Assembly (NCBI GenBank): GCA_043777755.1
Contig: JAYWHK010000014.1
Span: forward strand, 1 to 5,208
DNA length: 5,208 nucleotides
Direction: 5' to 3'
Source: CANHEE01 sp043777755
GTDB lineage: Bacteria; Bacteroidota; Bacteroidia; Chitinophagales; Saprospiraceae
This document shows positions 1-5,118 of the stretch, in pieces. Numbering within the stretch: position 1 is the stretch's first letter; every line of letters begins with the position of its first letter. The notes under the pieces were generated by a model that saw only the letters and a program-made list of their open reading frames with translations, made no database searches and was not told the DNA's origin. The position numbers were made by a program, and so were the translations under genes.

Positions 1-2
1 GG

Positions 3-59
3 GATAATCAATATGCTTTTGATGTCATTTATGATTTTATCAATAAAGGCAATCCTTAA
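3..59 (+). CDS. C-terminal tail of an unidentified protein (partial, cut by window edge)
   Basis: An open frame runs in from the left edge and ends at TAA (57-59). It encodes 18 residues, DNQYAFDVIYDFINKGNP. The mix of aromatic, acidic and branched residues looks like a genuine C-terminal helix, and the other two forward frames are less protein-like. The piece is too short to name a family. The next coding homology on this strand begins about 50 bp downstream in a different frame, so this is probably the end of a separate gene. It could also be chance. Confidence 0.4.
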   Translation, partial: DNQYAFDVIYDFINKGNP

Positions 60-111
60 ATTGTCATAGAAATGTCTTAATTGATGCGTTTAACCTGGAA
101 CAGATGTAACA

Positions 112-507
112 ATTTGGAACAGACAAGAACGTAATGGCGTTGTTGGCGATAGCAATACGGGCTACACTTTGCCTGATACGGCGGTTCGTGCGCCCGATGT
201 ATCGTGGATTTCTTTTGAGCAATTGAAAAAATTTAGTGCTGAGGAGCGTAAAAAATTCTTGCCTGCCTGTCCTGAATTTGTCATTGAGATTCGTTCTGAA
301 AACGATAATTTGAAAATTTTACTTGAAAAAATGAACGAATACATCAAAAATGGCTGTCATTTGGCTTGGATGATTGATAGAATGGACGAAAAAGTATATA
401 TTTATCGAAAAAATGGAAGTATAGAAATTATTGAAACATTACAAACGGTGCTTTCTGGCGAAGATGTTTTGAAAGGCTTCGAATTGGATTTACGAAAATA
501 TGTCTAA
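112..507 (+). pseudogene. 5'-truncated Uma2-family (DUF820) endonuclease-like gene
   Basis: The Uma2 family has a PD-(D/E)XK restriction-endonuclease fold; its biological role is poorly known. Family resemblance starts at IWNRQ (codons from 112) and continues through NTGYTLPD, the APDVSW strand with the first catalytic Asp, CPEFVIEIRSEND with the catalytic Glu, and EKMNEYIKNG with a conserved Lys. It ends in the usual LSGEDVLKGFELDL tail. Family members are usually about 180-200 residues, but only about 130 remain and the N-terminal third is absent. The frame is closed by TAA at 91-93. The only conventional start in frame before the core is TTG at 169, which lies inside the conserved TLPD motif and has no ribosome-binding signal. 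I therefore read it as a decayed remnant. A 112-residue product from the TTG cannot be excluded. Its end overlaps the next gene by 8 nt, as in an operon. Confidence 0.75.
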
Positions 508-1192
508 AAAAATTAAAGTCATCGCTTTCGATGCTGACGATACGCTTTGGGTCAATGAACCCTATTTTCAAGCAACAGAACATCAGTTTTGCCTGCTTCT
601 TTCGCAGTACATGGAGGAAAAACAGCTTTCCGAAACCTTGCTGCAAACAGAAATTCGCAACATTCCAATCTATGGTTATGGCATCAAAGGTTTTATGCTT
701 TCGATGATAGAAGCTTCCTTACAAGTGTCTGACAATCAAGTAGATACCACTACCCTATCAAAAATAATTGAACTCGGGCAAGCAATGTTGAATCAAAAAA
801 TTGAACTTTTGGAAGGCGTAGAAGATGTTTTAAAATCGCTTCATGGCAAGTATAAACTGGTTTTGGCGACAAAAGGAGATTTGCTTGACCAAGAACGAAA
901 ATTGCAGCGTTCTGGTTTGGAAAAATATTTTCACCATATCGAAATCATGTCTGAAAAAGATGAAAAAGGTTACGAAAAGCTCATAAAACATCTTGATATT
1001 GAGCCTTATGAATTTTTGATGATTGGCAACTCTCCAAAATCTGATATTCTGCCCGTTTTGAATATTGGCGGCCATGCCTTTCATATTCCTTACCACACGA
1101 CTTGGGCCTTAGAAAAAGTAGAAGGCAACATAAAACACGAAAATTTCAAACATTTTGATAAAATTATGGACGTAAAATCAAGTATTTTGTAA
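500..1192 (+). CDS. HAD-superfamily hydrolase (phosphatase-like)
   Basis: This 230-residue protein is a haloacid dehalogenase-superfamily hydrolase, most likely a cytosolic, magnesium-dependent phosphatase acting on a small phosphorylated metabolite; the substrate is unknown. Motif I is DADDT, with nucleophile Asp11 and acid/base Asp13. A mostly helical cap occupies about residues 18-100. Motif II is LATKGD with Thr124, motif III is probably Lys153 in SEKD, and motif IV is GNSPKSD with Asp182. The stretch after motif IV (GGHAFHIPYHTTWALE) is typical of the COG1011-like branch. All catalytic elements are present and the length is normal. The ATG at 500 places motif I at residue 11, as expected. 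It overlaps the end of the Uma2 remnant by 8 nt, which suggests translational coupling, and lies 5 nt before the CAT-like gene, so the two are probably co-transcribed. Confidence 0.88.
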   Translation: MSKKIKVIAFDADDTLWVNEPYFQATEHQFCLLLSQYMEEKQLSETLLQTEIRNIPIYGYGIKGFMLSMIEASLQVSDNQVDTTTLSKIIELGQAMLNQKIELLEGVEDVLKSLHGKYKLVLATKGDLLDQERKLQRSGLEKYFHHIEIMSEKDEKGYEKLIKHLDIEPYEFLMIGNSPKSDILPVLNIGGHAFHIPYHTTWALEKVEGNIKHENFKHFDKIMDVKSSIL

Positions 1193-1197
1193 AAATT

Positions 1198-1833
1198 ATG
1201 AAAAAACAACTTGACATCGCTACTTGGAATCGCTGTGATCATTTCCATTTTTTTCGCCAATTTGAAGAACCATTTTTTGGCGTAACCGTTCAACTCAACG
1301 TAACAAAAGCCTATCAAAAAGCGAAGGAACTCGACACTTCTTTTTTCCTATATTACCTTCATGCTTCGCTCGCAGCGGCAAATTCGGTGGAGGCTTTTCG
1401 CTATCGCATCGAAAACGAAACGGCAGTTATCGTCTATGACCACATCAACGCTTCGCCTACCATTAATCGAGCTGATGGAACGTTTGGCTTTGCCTACATG
1501 GATTATTATGCTGATTATCAAGAATTTGCGACGGAAGCTAAAAAAGAAATTGAGCGAGTACAAAATAATTCTGGCTTAGAATTGACCGTTTCCAATGACA
1601 ATGTGATACATTATTCTTCCTTGCCTTGGCTGAATTTCACGTCGATTTCTCATGCTCGAGCATTTTCATTCAAAGACTGTATTCCTAAAATTTCGTTTGG
1701 AAAAATGACGGAACAAAATGGCGTAAAAACAATGCCTGTTTCCGTTCATGTTCATCATGCTTTGGTAGATGGCTTTCAAGTTGGGCAATTTATAGAAATT
1801 TTTCAAGAAAAACTAAATAAAAATTTTATCTAA
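1198..1833 (+). CDS. chloramphenicol acetyltransferase-like (type A CAT family) O-acetyltransferase
   Basis: The 211-residue protein matches the type A chloramphenicol acetyltransferase family in length and motifs. These enzymes are cytosolic trimers that move an acetyl group from acetyl-CoA to a hydroxyl of chloramphenicol. The signature HHALVDG lies at 186-192, giving catalytic His187 and structural Asp191, whose partner Arg is probably Arg12 in WNRCDHF. SSLPW at 140-144 corresponds to the classical S-x-x-P-W segment: Ser140 would be the transition-state serine (Ser148 of CATIII) and Trp144 the conserved Trp. NFTS follows, as in true CATs. The residues needed for acetyl transfer are therefore all visible. 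Many chromosomal CAT-like proteins in Bacteroidota do not have chloramphenicol as their natural substrate, so resistance is only a possibility. The start lies 5 nt after the HAD gene, and no mobile element flanks it. The final codon and stop fall inside the repeat at 1828-1877. Confidence 0.87.
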   Translation: MKKQLDIATWNRCDHFHFFRQFEEPFFGVTVQLNVTKAYQKAKELDTSFFLYYLHASLAAANSVEAFRYRIENETAVIVYDHINASPTINRADGTFGFAYMDYYADYQEFATEAKKEIERVQNNSGLELTVSNDNVIHYSSLPWLNFTSISHARAFSFKDCIPKISFGKMTEQNGVKTMPVSVHVHHALVDGFQVGQFIEIFQEKLNKNFI

Positions 1834-1877
1834 TCAATTAATAATCAACATATTATGAAAAAAATATTTTTAGCATT
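1828..1877 (+). repeat. direct repeat copy 1: leader plus signal-peptide start
   Basis: This 50-bp segment is 48/50 identical to positions 2611-2660. It includes the last Ile codon and the stop of the CAT-like gene, the 21-bp gap, and the first 23 bases of the barrel gene (encoding MKKIFLA). The two mismatches are a C/T and a T/C in the bases just before ATTATG. Both copies therefore supply the untranslated leader and the first residues of an exported protein, after which the two genes diverge completely. Confidence 0.9.
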
Positions 1878-2604
1878 CGCATTGTTTTTAATTCCAAATT
1901 TGCTACTCAATGCACAAACAGAAAGTGAGATTTCGGCAAAAGCCGACAAACGAGCAAATGAGATTCGCCAATTTAAAAATGAACTGAACTTTAATACAAA
2001 AGGGGTTCTCAATGGGTTTTATGGTATAACATTCAAACATAAAATTGAAGAAAAAAAATACGTTATTGTTGATCAAAAAAGGCAAATTCGAGTAGGAATT
2101 GATTTTTACACCAATATTGCTTTGTCTGAAAATAAAATTGATGATACCATACAAACTTCTCATTCAGAAATTTATTACAACCGATATTATGGTACAAAAC
2201 CAAGAAGCTATCAAAAATACAGTTTGAACTTAGGCTATGAGGTACAAAAAGGATTGAAACGTAAAATAGCTATTTTTTATGGCGCAGACATTGCTGCATC
2301 TTTTCAATATGCAAATGCTTTGTTTGATGTAGAAGAAGATGCTCGCTTTTATTACTACACTTTGTATGGAAATACAAAGATAAATCAGCTCCAGCAGACC
2401 AATATTCGACTTGGTATTGTTCCATTTTTTGGTGTCCGTTATTATTTTTTACCTTATTTAAGTATAGGGATTGAAACTGGCGCACATCTCGGTTATCAAC
2501 AAAATAAAATCCATTTTGAAGTTGATGACCAAACTTACAAAGCGAATGGACTTTACAATAAATTTTATGGTATAAGAGCGTTGAGTCTAAACGTAGGTTT
2601 TTAA
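1855..2604 (+). CDS. predicted secreted outer-membrane beta-barrel protein, function unknown
   Basis: I do not recognise a named family. The 249-residue protein begins with a clear signal peptide: MKK, a hydrophobic core at about 4-18, and likely cleavage after LLNA20 before Gln21. A short charged stretch (about 22-45) precedes strongly amphipathic, Tyr/Phe-rich beta segments: about 78-90, 121-131, 137-151, 183-197, 200-215 and 241-249. The chain ends in Phe (LSLNVGF), a common terminal residue of outer-membrane barrels recognised by the BAM machinery. Short polar turns and GxxxG-like stretches fit a small porin-type or OmpA-like barrel of 8-10 strands. There is no cysteine lipobox. It starts 21 nt after the CAT-like gene and is followed 33 nt later by a lipoprotein gene with an almost identical leader, so the two exported products may be made together. 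Confidence 0.75.
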   Translation: MKKIFLAFALFLIPNLLLNAQTESEISAKADKRANEIRQFKNELNFNTKGVLNGFYGITFKHKIEEKKYVIVDQKRQIRVGIDFYTNIALSENKIDDTIQTSHSEIYYNRYYGTKPRSYQKYSLNLGYEVQKGLKRKIAIFYGADIAASFQYANALFDVEEDARFYYYTLYGNTKINQLQQTNIRLGIVPFFGVRYYFLPYLSIGIETGAHLGYQQNKIHFEVDDQTYKANGLYNKFYGIRALSLNVGF

Positions 2605-2610
2605 AATTTA

Positions 2611-2660
2611 ATCTAATCAATTAATAATCAATACATTATGAAAAAAATATTTTTAGCATT
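2611..2660 (+). repeat. direct repeat copy 2: leader plus signal-peptide start
   Basis: This is the partner of the 50-bp segment at 1828-1877, with 48 of 50 positions identical. The copy spans most of the 33-bp gap before the lipoprotein gene and its first 23 coding bases. The roughly 10 bases before each copy are also similar (A/T-rich, shifted by one base), so the duplication may have been slightly longer. The distance from the repeat start to the ATG is 27 bp in both copies. Confidence 0.9.
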
Positions 2661-3345
2661 AAGCATTTTTTGTTTCTTTTTTGCTTGTAAAAAAGAAGAA
2701 GTAAAACCGAATTTAACTGTAAGTAGCAAAGACCTTGAAATTAAAGGACAAGTTTTTGACTTTGAAACGGGAAAAGGATTAGAAAATATGCCTATATTTC
2801 TATATGAGTTTAGTAAGAAAATAACTATTTTAAGACAATTAGTAACATTAACGAATCCAAAAGAAATAGCTATTTCTGATAAAGATGGAAAATACAGCTA
2901 TAAATTTACAGCGTATGATACTGCAACTTATCATGTTGGAGTTCTTAAAGATGGTTATATGGGTTTTGATGGAAATAAAAAATATAATAACAGACTAGAA
3001 TTAATATCTCCTTTGATAGTAGGAAATATTACTACTGATTTCACATTAAACCATACTTTCAATGTTATCAAAGCAGGAAGAATTAATATAAACATCCAAA
3101 GCAATAATATCGCAGGCAAAGACACTTTATTTTTCAAAGAACATCAATTTTATCAAAAAAATAAAATTGATGGCGATAATTTTACATTTCCTTTAAATAA
3201 TTATCCTACTATAAAATGGGAAACACCCGTACTCGCTGACCGTATGACCTACCTCTCATGGAAACTCAAAAGCGAAAAAGATTGGCATCAAGACAGTATT
3301 TTTACACCTTACAATAAAACCGTTAATTTTGAAATAAAATATTGA
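2638..3345 (+). CDS. predicted surface-exposed lipoprotein with a carboxypeptidase-regulatory-like beta-sandwich domain
   Basis: The 235-residue product has a lipoprotein signal peptide: MKK, hydrophobic residues 4-15, and lipobox FFAC with lipid-bearing Cys17. The residues after Cys17 are KKEEV. These fit the Bacteroidota lipoprotein export signal X-K-(D/E)2-X, which sends lipoproteins to the outer face of the outer membrane. Residues about 34-110 (IKGQVFDFETGKGLENMPIFLYEF, then DKDGKYSYKF, then YHVGVLKDGYMGFD) resemble the carboxypeptidase D regulatory-like or SusC N-terminal fold, a common beta-sandwich in secreted Bacteroidota proteins. The remainder (about 115-235) is beta-rich and unrecognised. 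There are no catalytic motifs, so a binding or structural role is the reasonable inference. The base composition is markedly more AT-rich than in the CAT-like gene. It follows the barrel gene by 33 nt and shares its leader. Confidence 0.75.
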   Translation: MKKIFLALSIFCFFFACKKEEVKPNLTVSSKDLEIKGQVFDFETGKGLENMPIFLYEFSKKITILRQLVTLTNPKEIAISDKDGKYSYKFTAYDTATYHVGVLKDGYMGFDGNKKYNNRLELISPLIVGNITTDFTLNHTFNVIKAGRININIQSNNIAGKDTLFFKEHQFYQKNKIDGDNFTFPLNNYPTIKWETPVLADRMTYLSWKLKSEKDWHQDSIFTPYNKTVNFEIKY

Positions 3346-3371
3346 AAAACTACGAAAAAAACTTATCTTTG
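3342..3371 (+). promoter_or_regulatory. Bacteroidota-type promoter (TTG-N19-TAnnTTTG) for the second operon
   Basis: The sequence shows TTG at 3342-3344 and TATCTTTG at 3364-3371, separated by 19 bp. This matches the primary-sigma promoter form established for Bacteroidota, a -33 TTG and a -7 TAnnTTTG with a spacer near 19. The TTG overlaps the TGA stop of the lipoprotein gene. A start site would be expected within about 5-10 bp after 3371, giving a 5' leader of roughly 170 nt that contains the long hairpin before the Uma2 start at 3551. A weak 6-bp inverted repeat (3348-3353 with 3371-3376) lies across the spacer. Confidence 0.72.
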
Positions 3372-3407
3372 TAGTTGGAAATCGTATTAATCTGATAATA
3401 AATAAGC

Positions 3408-3534
3408 GGGCGTTCAAAATTGATTAGTATTATTTTGTCGTTGAGAAAAAAGTTATAAATAACTGACTATAAGGAAGTTATTTATAGCTTTTTGAGCAAT
3501 CGACTAAAAAAAATAATACTAATTAATTTAGCCC
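3408..3534. repeat. long imperfect palindrome able to form a ~113-nt hairpin
   Basis: Positions 3417-3436 pair with 3510-3529 over 20 positions, with one G-T wobble at 3422/3524. Further in, 3437-3440 pairs with 3501-3504, 3441-3443 with 3497-3499, 3447-3452 with 3488-3493, and 3453-3464 with 3476-3487 (one wobble). The loop is 11 nt at 3465-3475. Small interruptions are a 5-nt bulge at 3505-3509, a single-base bulge at 3500 and a 3x3 internal loop. GGGC at 3408-3411 can also pair with GCCC at 3531-3534. In all about 45 pairs form one rod. No T-run follows the closing stem, so it is not a standard intrinsic terminator. It could be a structured 5' leader, a small RNA, or a MITE-like insertion. 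Confidence 0.85.
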
Positions 3535-3550
3535 CAATACTTATAGCAAA

Positions 3551-4192
3551 ATGACAGTAGCAATCTTATCAAGTGCCGAAAAACTGGCAGTCAAAGCAAA
3601 AACTAAACGCAATGTACCTGACTCTTTGGTAAAAGAAGTCATAGACGGAGTGCGTTTTTATTATCGAGATTACAAAAAAGTATTGAATAAACAACAAAAA
3701 TTAGAGCAAATTATGGGCTGTAGTGCTTTACAATCAATCATTATTGGTTATATTTTAGAAGAAATATACGGAGCTAAATTACAAAAGAAATTTTGGGTTT
3801 TGAGCAACGAAATTGGACATCACATTTCTCATAAAAATAACTTTTCTTACGATATTGCTTTGTATGACCGCAAAGTTTTGACTTCTGATAAAATTACAAA
3901 CCAATACGTGCAAGAAATTGCGCCTTCTTTGGTCATAGAAGTTGAAACTGATATTTCTTTGGACGATACAGGAATGAACTCATTGACAGAATATTGGATG
4001 AAAAAAACACAAAAAATATTAGACAATGGCACTGAAAAAGTAATTTGGATTTTTTCAAAAAACAATAAAATTCTTGTTTCAGAAGGAGAAGAATGGCATA
4101 TTTACAATTTAGATAAAAACATACAACTTATTGACAATGTGACGATTAACGTCGGAAATTATTTAAAAGAAGAAAATATTAATATACTGTAA
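3551..4192 (+). CDS. Uma2-family (DUF820) PD-(D/E)XK endonuclease-like protein
   Basis: This 213-residue protein fits the Uma2 family, probable restriction-endonuclease-fold nucleases of unknown biological role, acting in the cytosol. The N-terminal third carries the family's DG-x-x-x-Y segment (Asp32-Gly33, YYRDYKKVL) and a helix around 57-73. The core shows SYDIAL with Asp101, APSLVIEVE with Glu130 (and Glu132), then a helix with Lys151, Lys152 and Lys155 in MKKTQKILDNG, and the VIWIFSKNNKILV strand typical of the family's WlidP-like segment. A candidate Asp/Glu/Lys active site is therefore present. It is intact and clearly divergent from the truncated Uma2 gene at 112-507, so the two are not recent duplicates. 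The ATG at 3551 lies 22 nt past the main palindrome arm. The GNAT gene follows after 2 nt, implying one operon from the promoter at 3342-3371. Confidence 0.78.
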   Translation: MTVAILSSAEKLAVKAKTKRNVPDSLVKEVIDGVRFYYRDYKKVLNKQQKLEQIMGCSALQSIIIGYILEEIYGAKLQKKFWVLSNEIGHHISHKNNFSYDIALYDRKVLTSDKITNQYVQEIAPSLVIEVETDISLDDTGMNSLTEYWMKKTQKILDNGTEKVIWIFSKNNKILVSEGEEWHIYNLDKNIQLIDNVTINVGNYLKEENINIL

Positions 4193-4194
4193 AA

Positions 4195-4698
4195 ATGAAT
4201 TTAATCTTCAGAAAAGCAAACAGTGATGAACTTCCAAAAGTTTTGAATCTTTATCAAACAACAGCGCAATGGTTTTTATCACAAAACATAAATCAGTGGA
4301 CACAATGGCTTGTGCCAACCGACGACCTTGTATTTTGGCTAAAAGAAGGAATCAAAAACGAAGAATTTTGGTTCGCAGAAGATGAAAATATAGAAACAAA
4401 AGGAATGTTTCGATTGCTATACGAAGACGAAGACTATTGGGGAAAACAAGATATAGAAGCTGGCTACGTTCACTCACTTATTACTTTACGTGAATTTTCA
4501 GGTGAAAAAATAGGTGAAAAAATGTTACAATTCGTTGAAAATGAATTGATTAGAAAAAATATTTTCCTTTTTCGATTGGATTGTGTTGCAAGCAACGAAA
4601 AACTCTGCAATTACTACATCAGTAAAGGATTTACGCCCCTTTTTGACAAGCAAATGAAATATACAATCAATCGTTTTTTTGAAAAAAAACTAAAATAG
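4195..4698 (+). CDS. GNAT-family N-acetyltransferase
   Basis: This 167-residue protein is a GCN5-related acetyltransferase, which transfers acetyl from acetyl-CoA to an amine of an unknown small molecule or protein. The fold is visible in order: an N-terminal strand (LIFRKANSDELPKVLNLY, 3-20), an aromatic-rich substrate region (26-60, many Trp), strands at about 57-75, and motif A (YVHSLITLREFSGEKIGEKML, 91-111). In motif A the loop G103-EKI-G107 would hold the CoA pyrophosphate. Motif B follows at 126-146 (FRLDCVASNEKLCNYYISKGF), with the conserved Asn and Tyr pair. The length is normal. It closely resembles unclassified GNATs. It begins 2 nt after the Uma2 stop and ends 6 nt before the next gene, so the three are almost certainly co-transcribed. 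The context does not name a substrate. Confidence 0.86.
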   Translation: MNLIFRKANSDELPKVLNLYQTTAQWFLSQNINQWTQWLVPTDDLVFWLKEGIKNEEFWFAEDENIETKGMFRLLYEDEDYWGKQDIEAGYVHSLITLREFSGEKIGEKMLQFVENELIRKNIFLFRLDCVASNEKLCNYYISKGFTPLFDKQMKYTINRFFEKKLK

Positions 4699-4704
4699 AA
4701 AAAC

Positions 4705-5115
4705 ATGAAGCTATCTTTTTTCATATTTTTACTGTTCTTATCTTCTAATCTATTGGCTCAAATCACCTTGATGGGTCAGCCTAAAAAAGAAGATTTTTAT
4801 ACCTCAATCACACATCATTTTTATCAAATTGGAGAAAATGAAAAAGCATTGTCTTTCTTTAAAATGGCAGAAAAAGCAAAAGTAAAAATCAGAAGTTTCG
4901 ATTATGCTCATGCTACAAAAATAGCTTACAGACTACATCGCCAAAAAGATGTCAAAAAATACATCGAAAAAAGTATTTTGTCAGGTATGGAAATAGAAGA
5001 CATTAAAGACGATAGCTTGTTTAATCACATCTTACAACTACCTGTTAATCAGAATTTTATAAATGATTTTTCAAAAATAAGAAATAAATATTTAGCGTCT
5101 TTAGATGTTGATTAG
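4705..5115 (+). CDS. small secreted TPR-like protein, function unknown
   Basis: I do not recognise a named family. The 136-residue product starts with a signal peptide: MKL, hydrophobic residues 4-17, and likely cleavage after LLA18 before Gln19, a common Bacteroidota cut. The mature part is helical. Residues 34-61 (ITHHFYQIGENEKALSFFKMAEKAK) and 67-94 (DYAHATKIAYRLHRQKDVKKYIEKSILSG) read as two degenerate tetratricopeptide-like helical hairpins. IKDDSLFNHI (100-109) resembles the D-x-x-F-x-x-L segment that often follows such repeats. There is no lipobox and no catalytic motif, so a periplasmic protein-interaction role is a guess. It lies 6 nt after the GNAT gene and closes the second operon, facing a convergent gene whose stop is 3 nt away. 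Confidence 0.72.
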   Translation: MKLSFFIFLLFLSSNLLAQITLMGQPKKEDFYTSITHHFYQIGENEKALSFFKMAEKAKVKIRSFDYAHATKIAYRLHRQKDVKKYIEKSILSGMEIEDIKDDSLFNHILQLPVNQNFINDFSKIRNKYLASLDVD

Positions 5116-5118
5116 TAA

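Noticed and set aside
169..507. An intact 112-residue Uma2 protein starting at TTG 169
   Set aside because: The start would cut through the conserved TLPD motif, there is no ribosome-binding signal, and clear homology extends at least 19 codons upstream in the same frame.
428..1317. Minus-strand open frames opposite the HAD and CAT-like genes
   Set aside because: They lie antisense to strongly supported genes, encode Phe/Lys-rich low-quality sequence and match no motif, so they are shadows of the coding strand.
1361..1579. A 72-codon forward frame inside the CAT-like gene
   Set aside because: It is out of frame with a gene that carries all CAT motifs and has no protein-like features of its own.
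2270..2620. A 116-codon minus-strand frame across the barrel gene
   Set aside because: The forward frame has a signal peptide and a barrel-like pattern ending in Phe. The reverse frame is His/Gln/Leu-rich and looks like an antisense by-product.
1828..2660. The 50-bp direct repeats as a CRISPR array or insertion-sequence ends
   Set aside because: There are only two copies, 733 bp apart, with a full gene between them. They are in direct orientation with no transposase and both include coding sequence.
3348..3376. Intrinsic terminator for the lipoprotein operon (AACTAC paired with GTAGTT)
   Set aside because: The stem is only 6 bp, the loop is 17 nt and no T-run follows. The same bases fit a promoter far better.
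3417..3529. The long palindrome as a simple rho-independent terminator
   Set aside because: It is AT-rich and far longer than terminators, has no trailing T-run on either strand, and lies downstream of a strong promoter rather than directly after a gene end.
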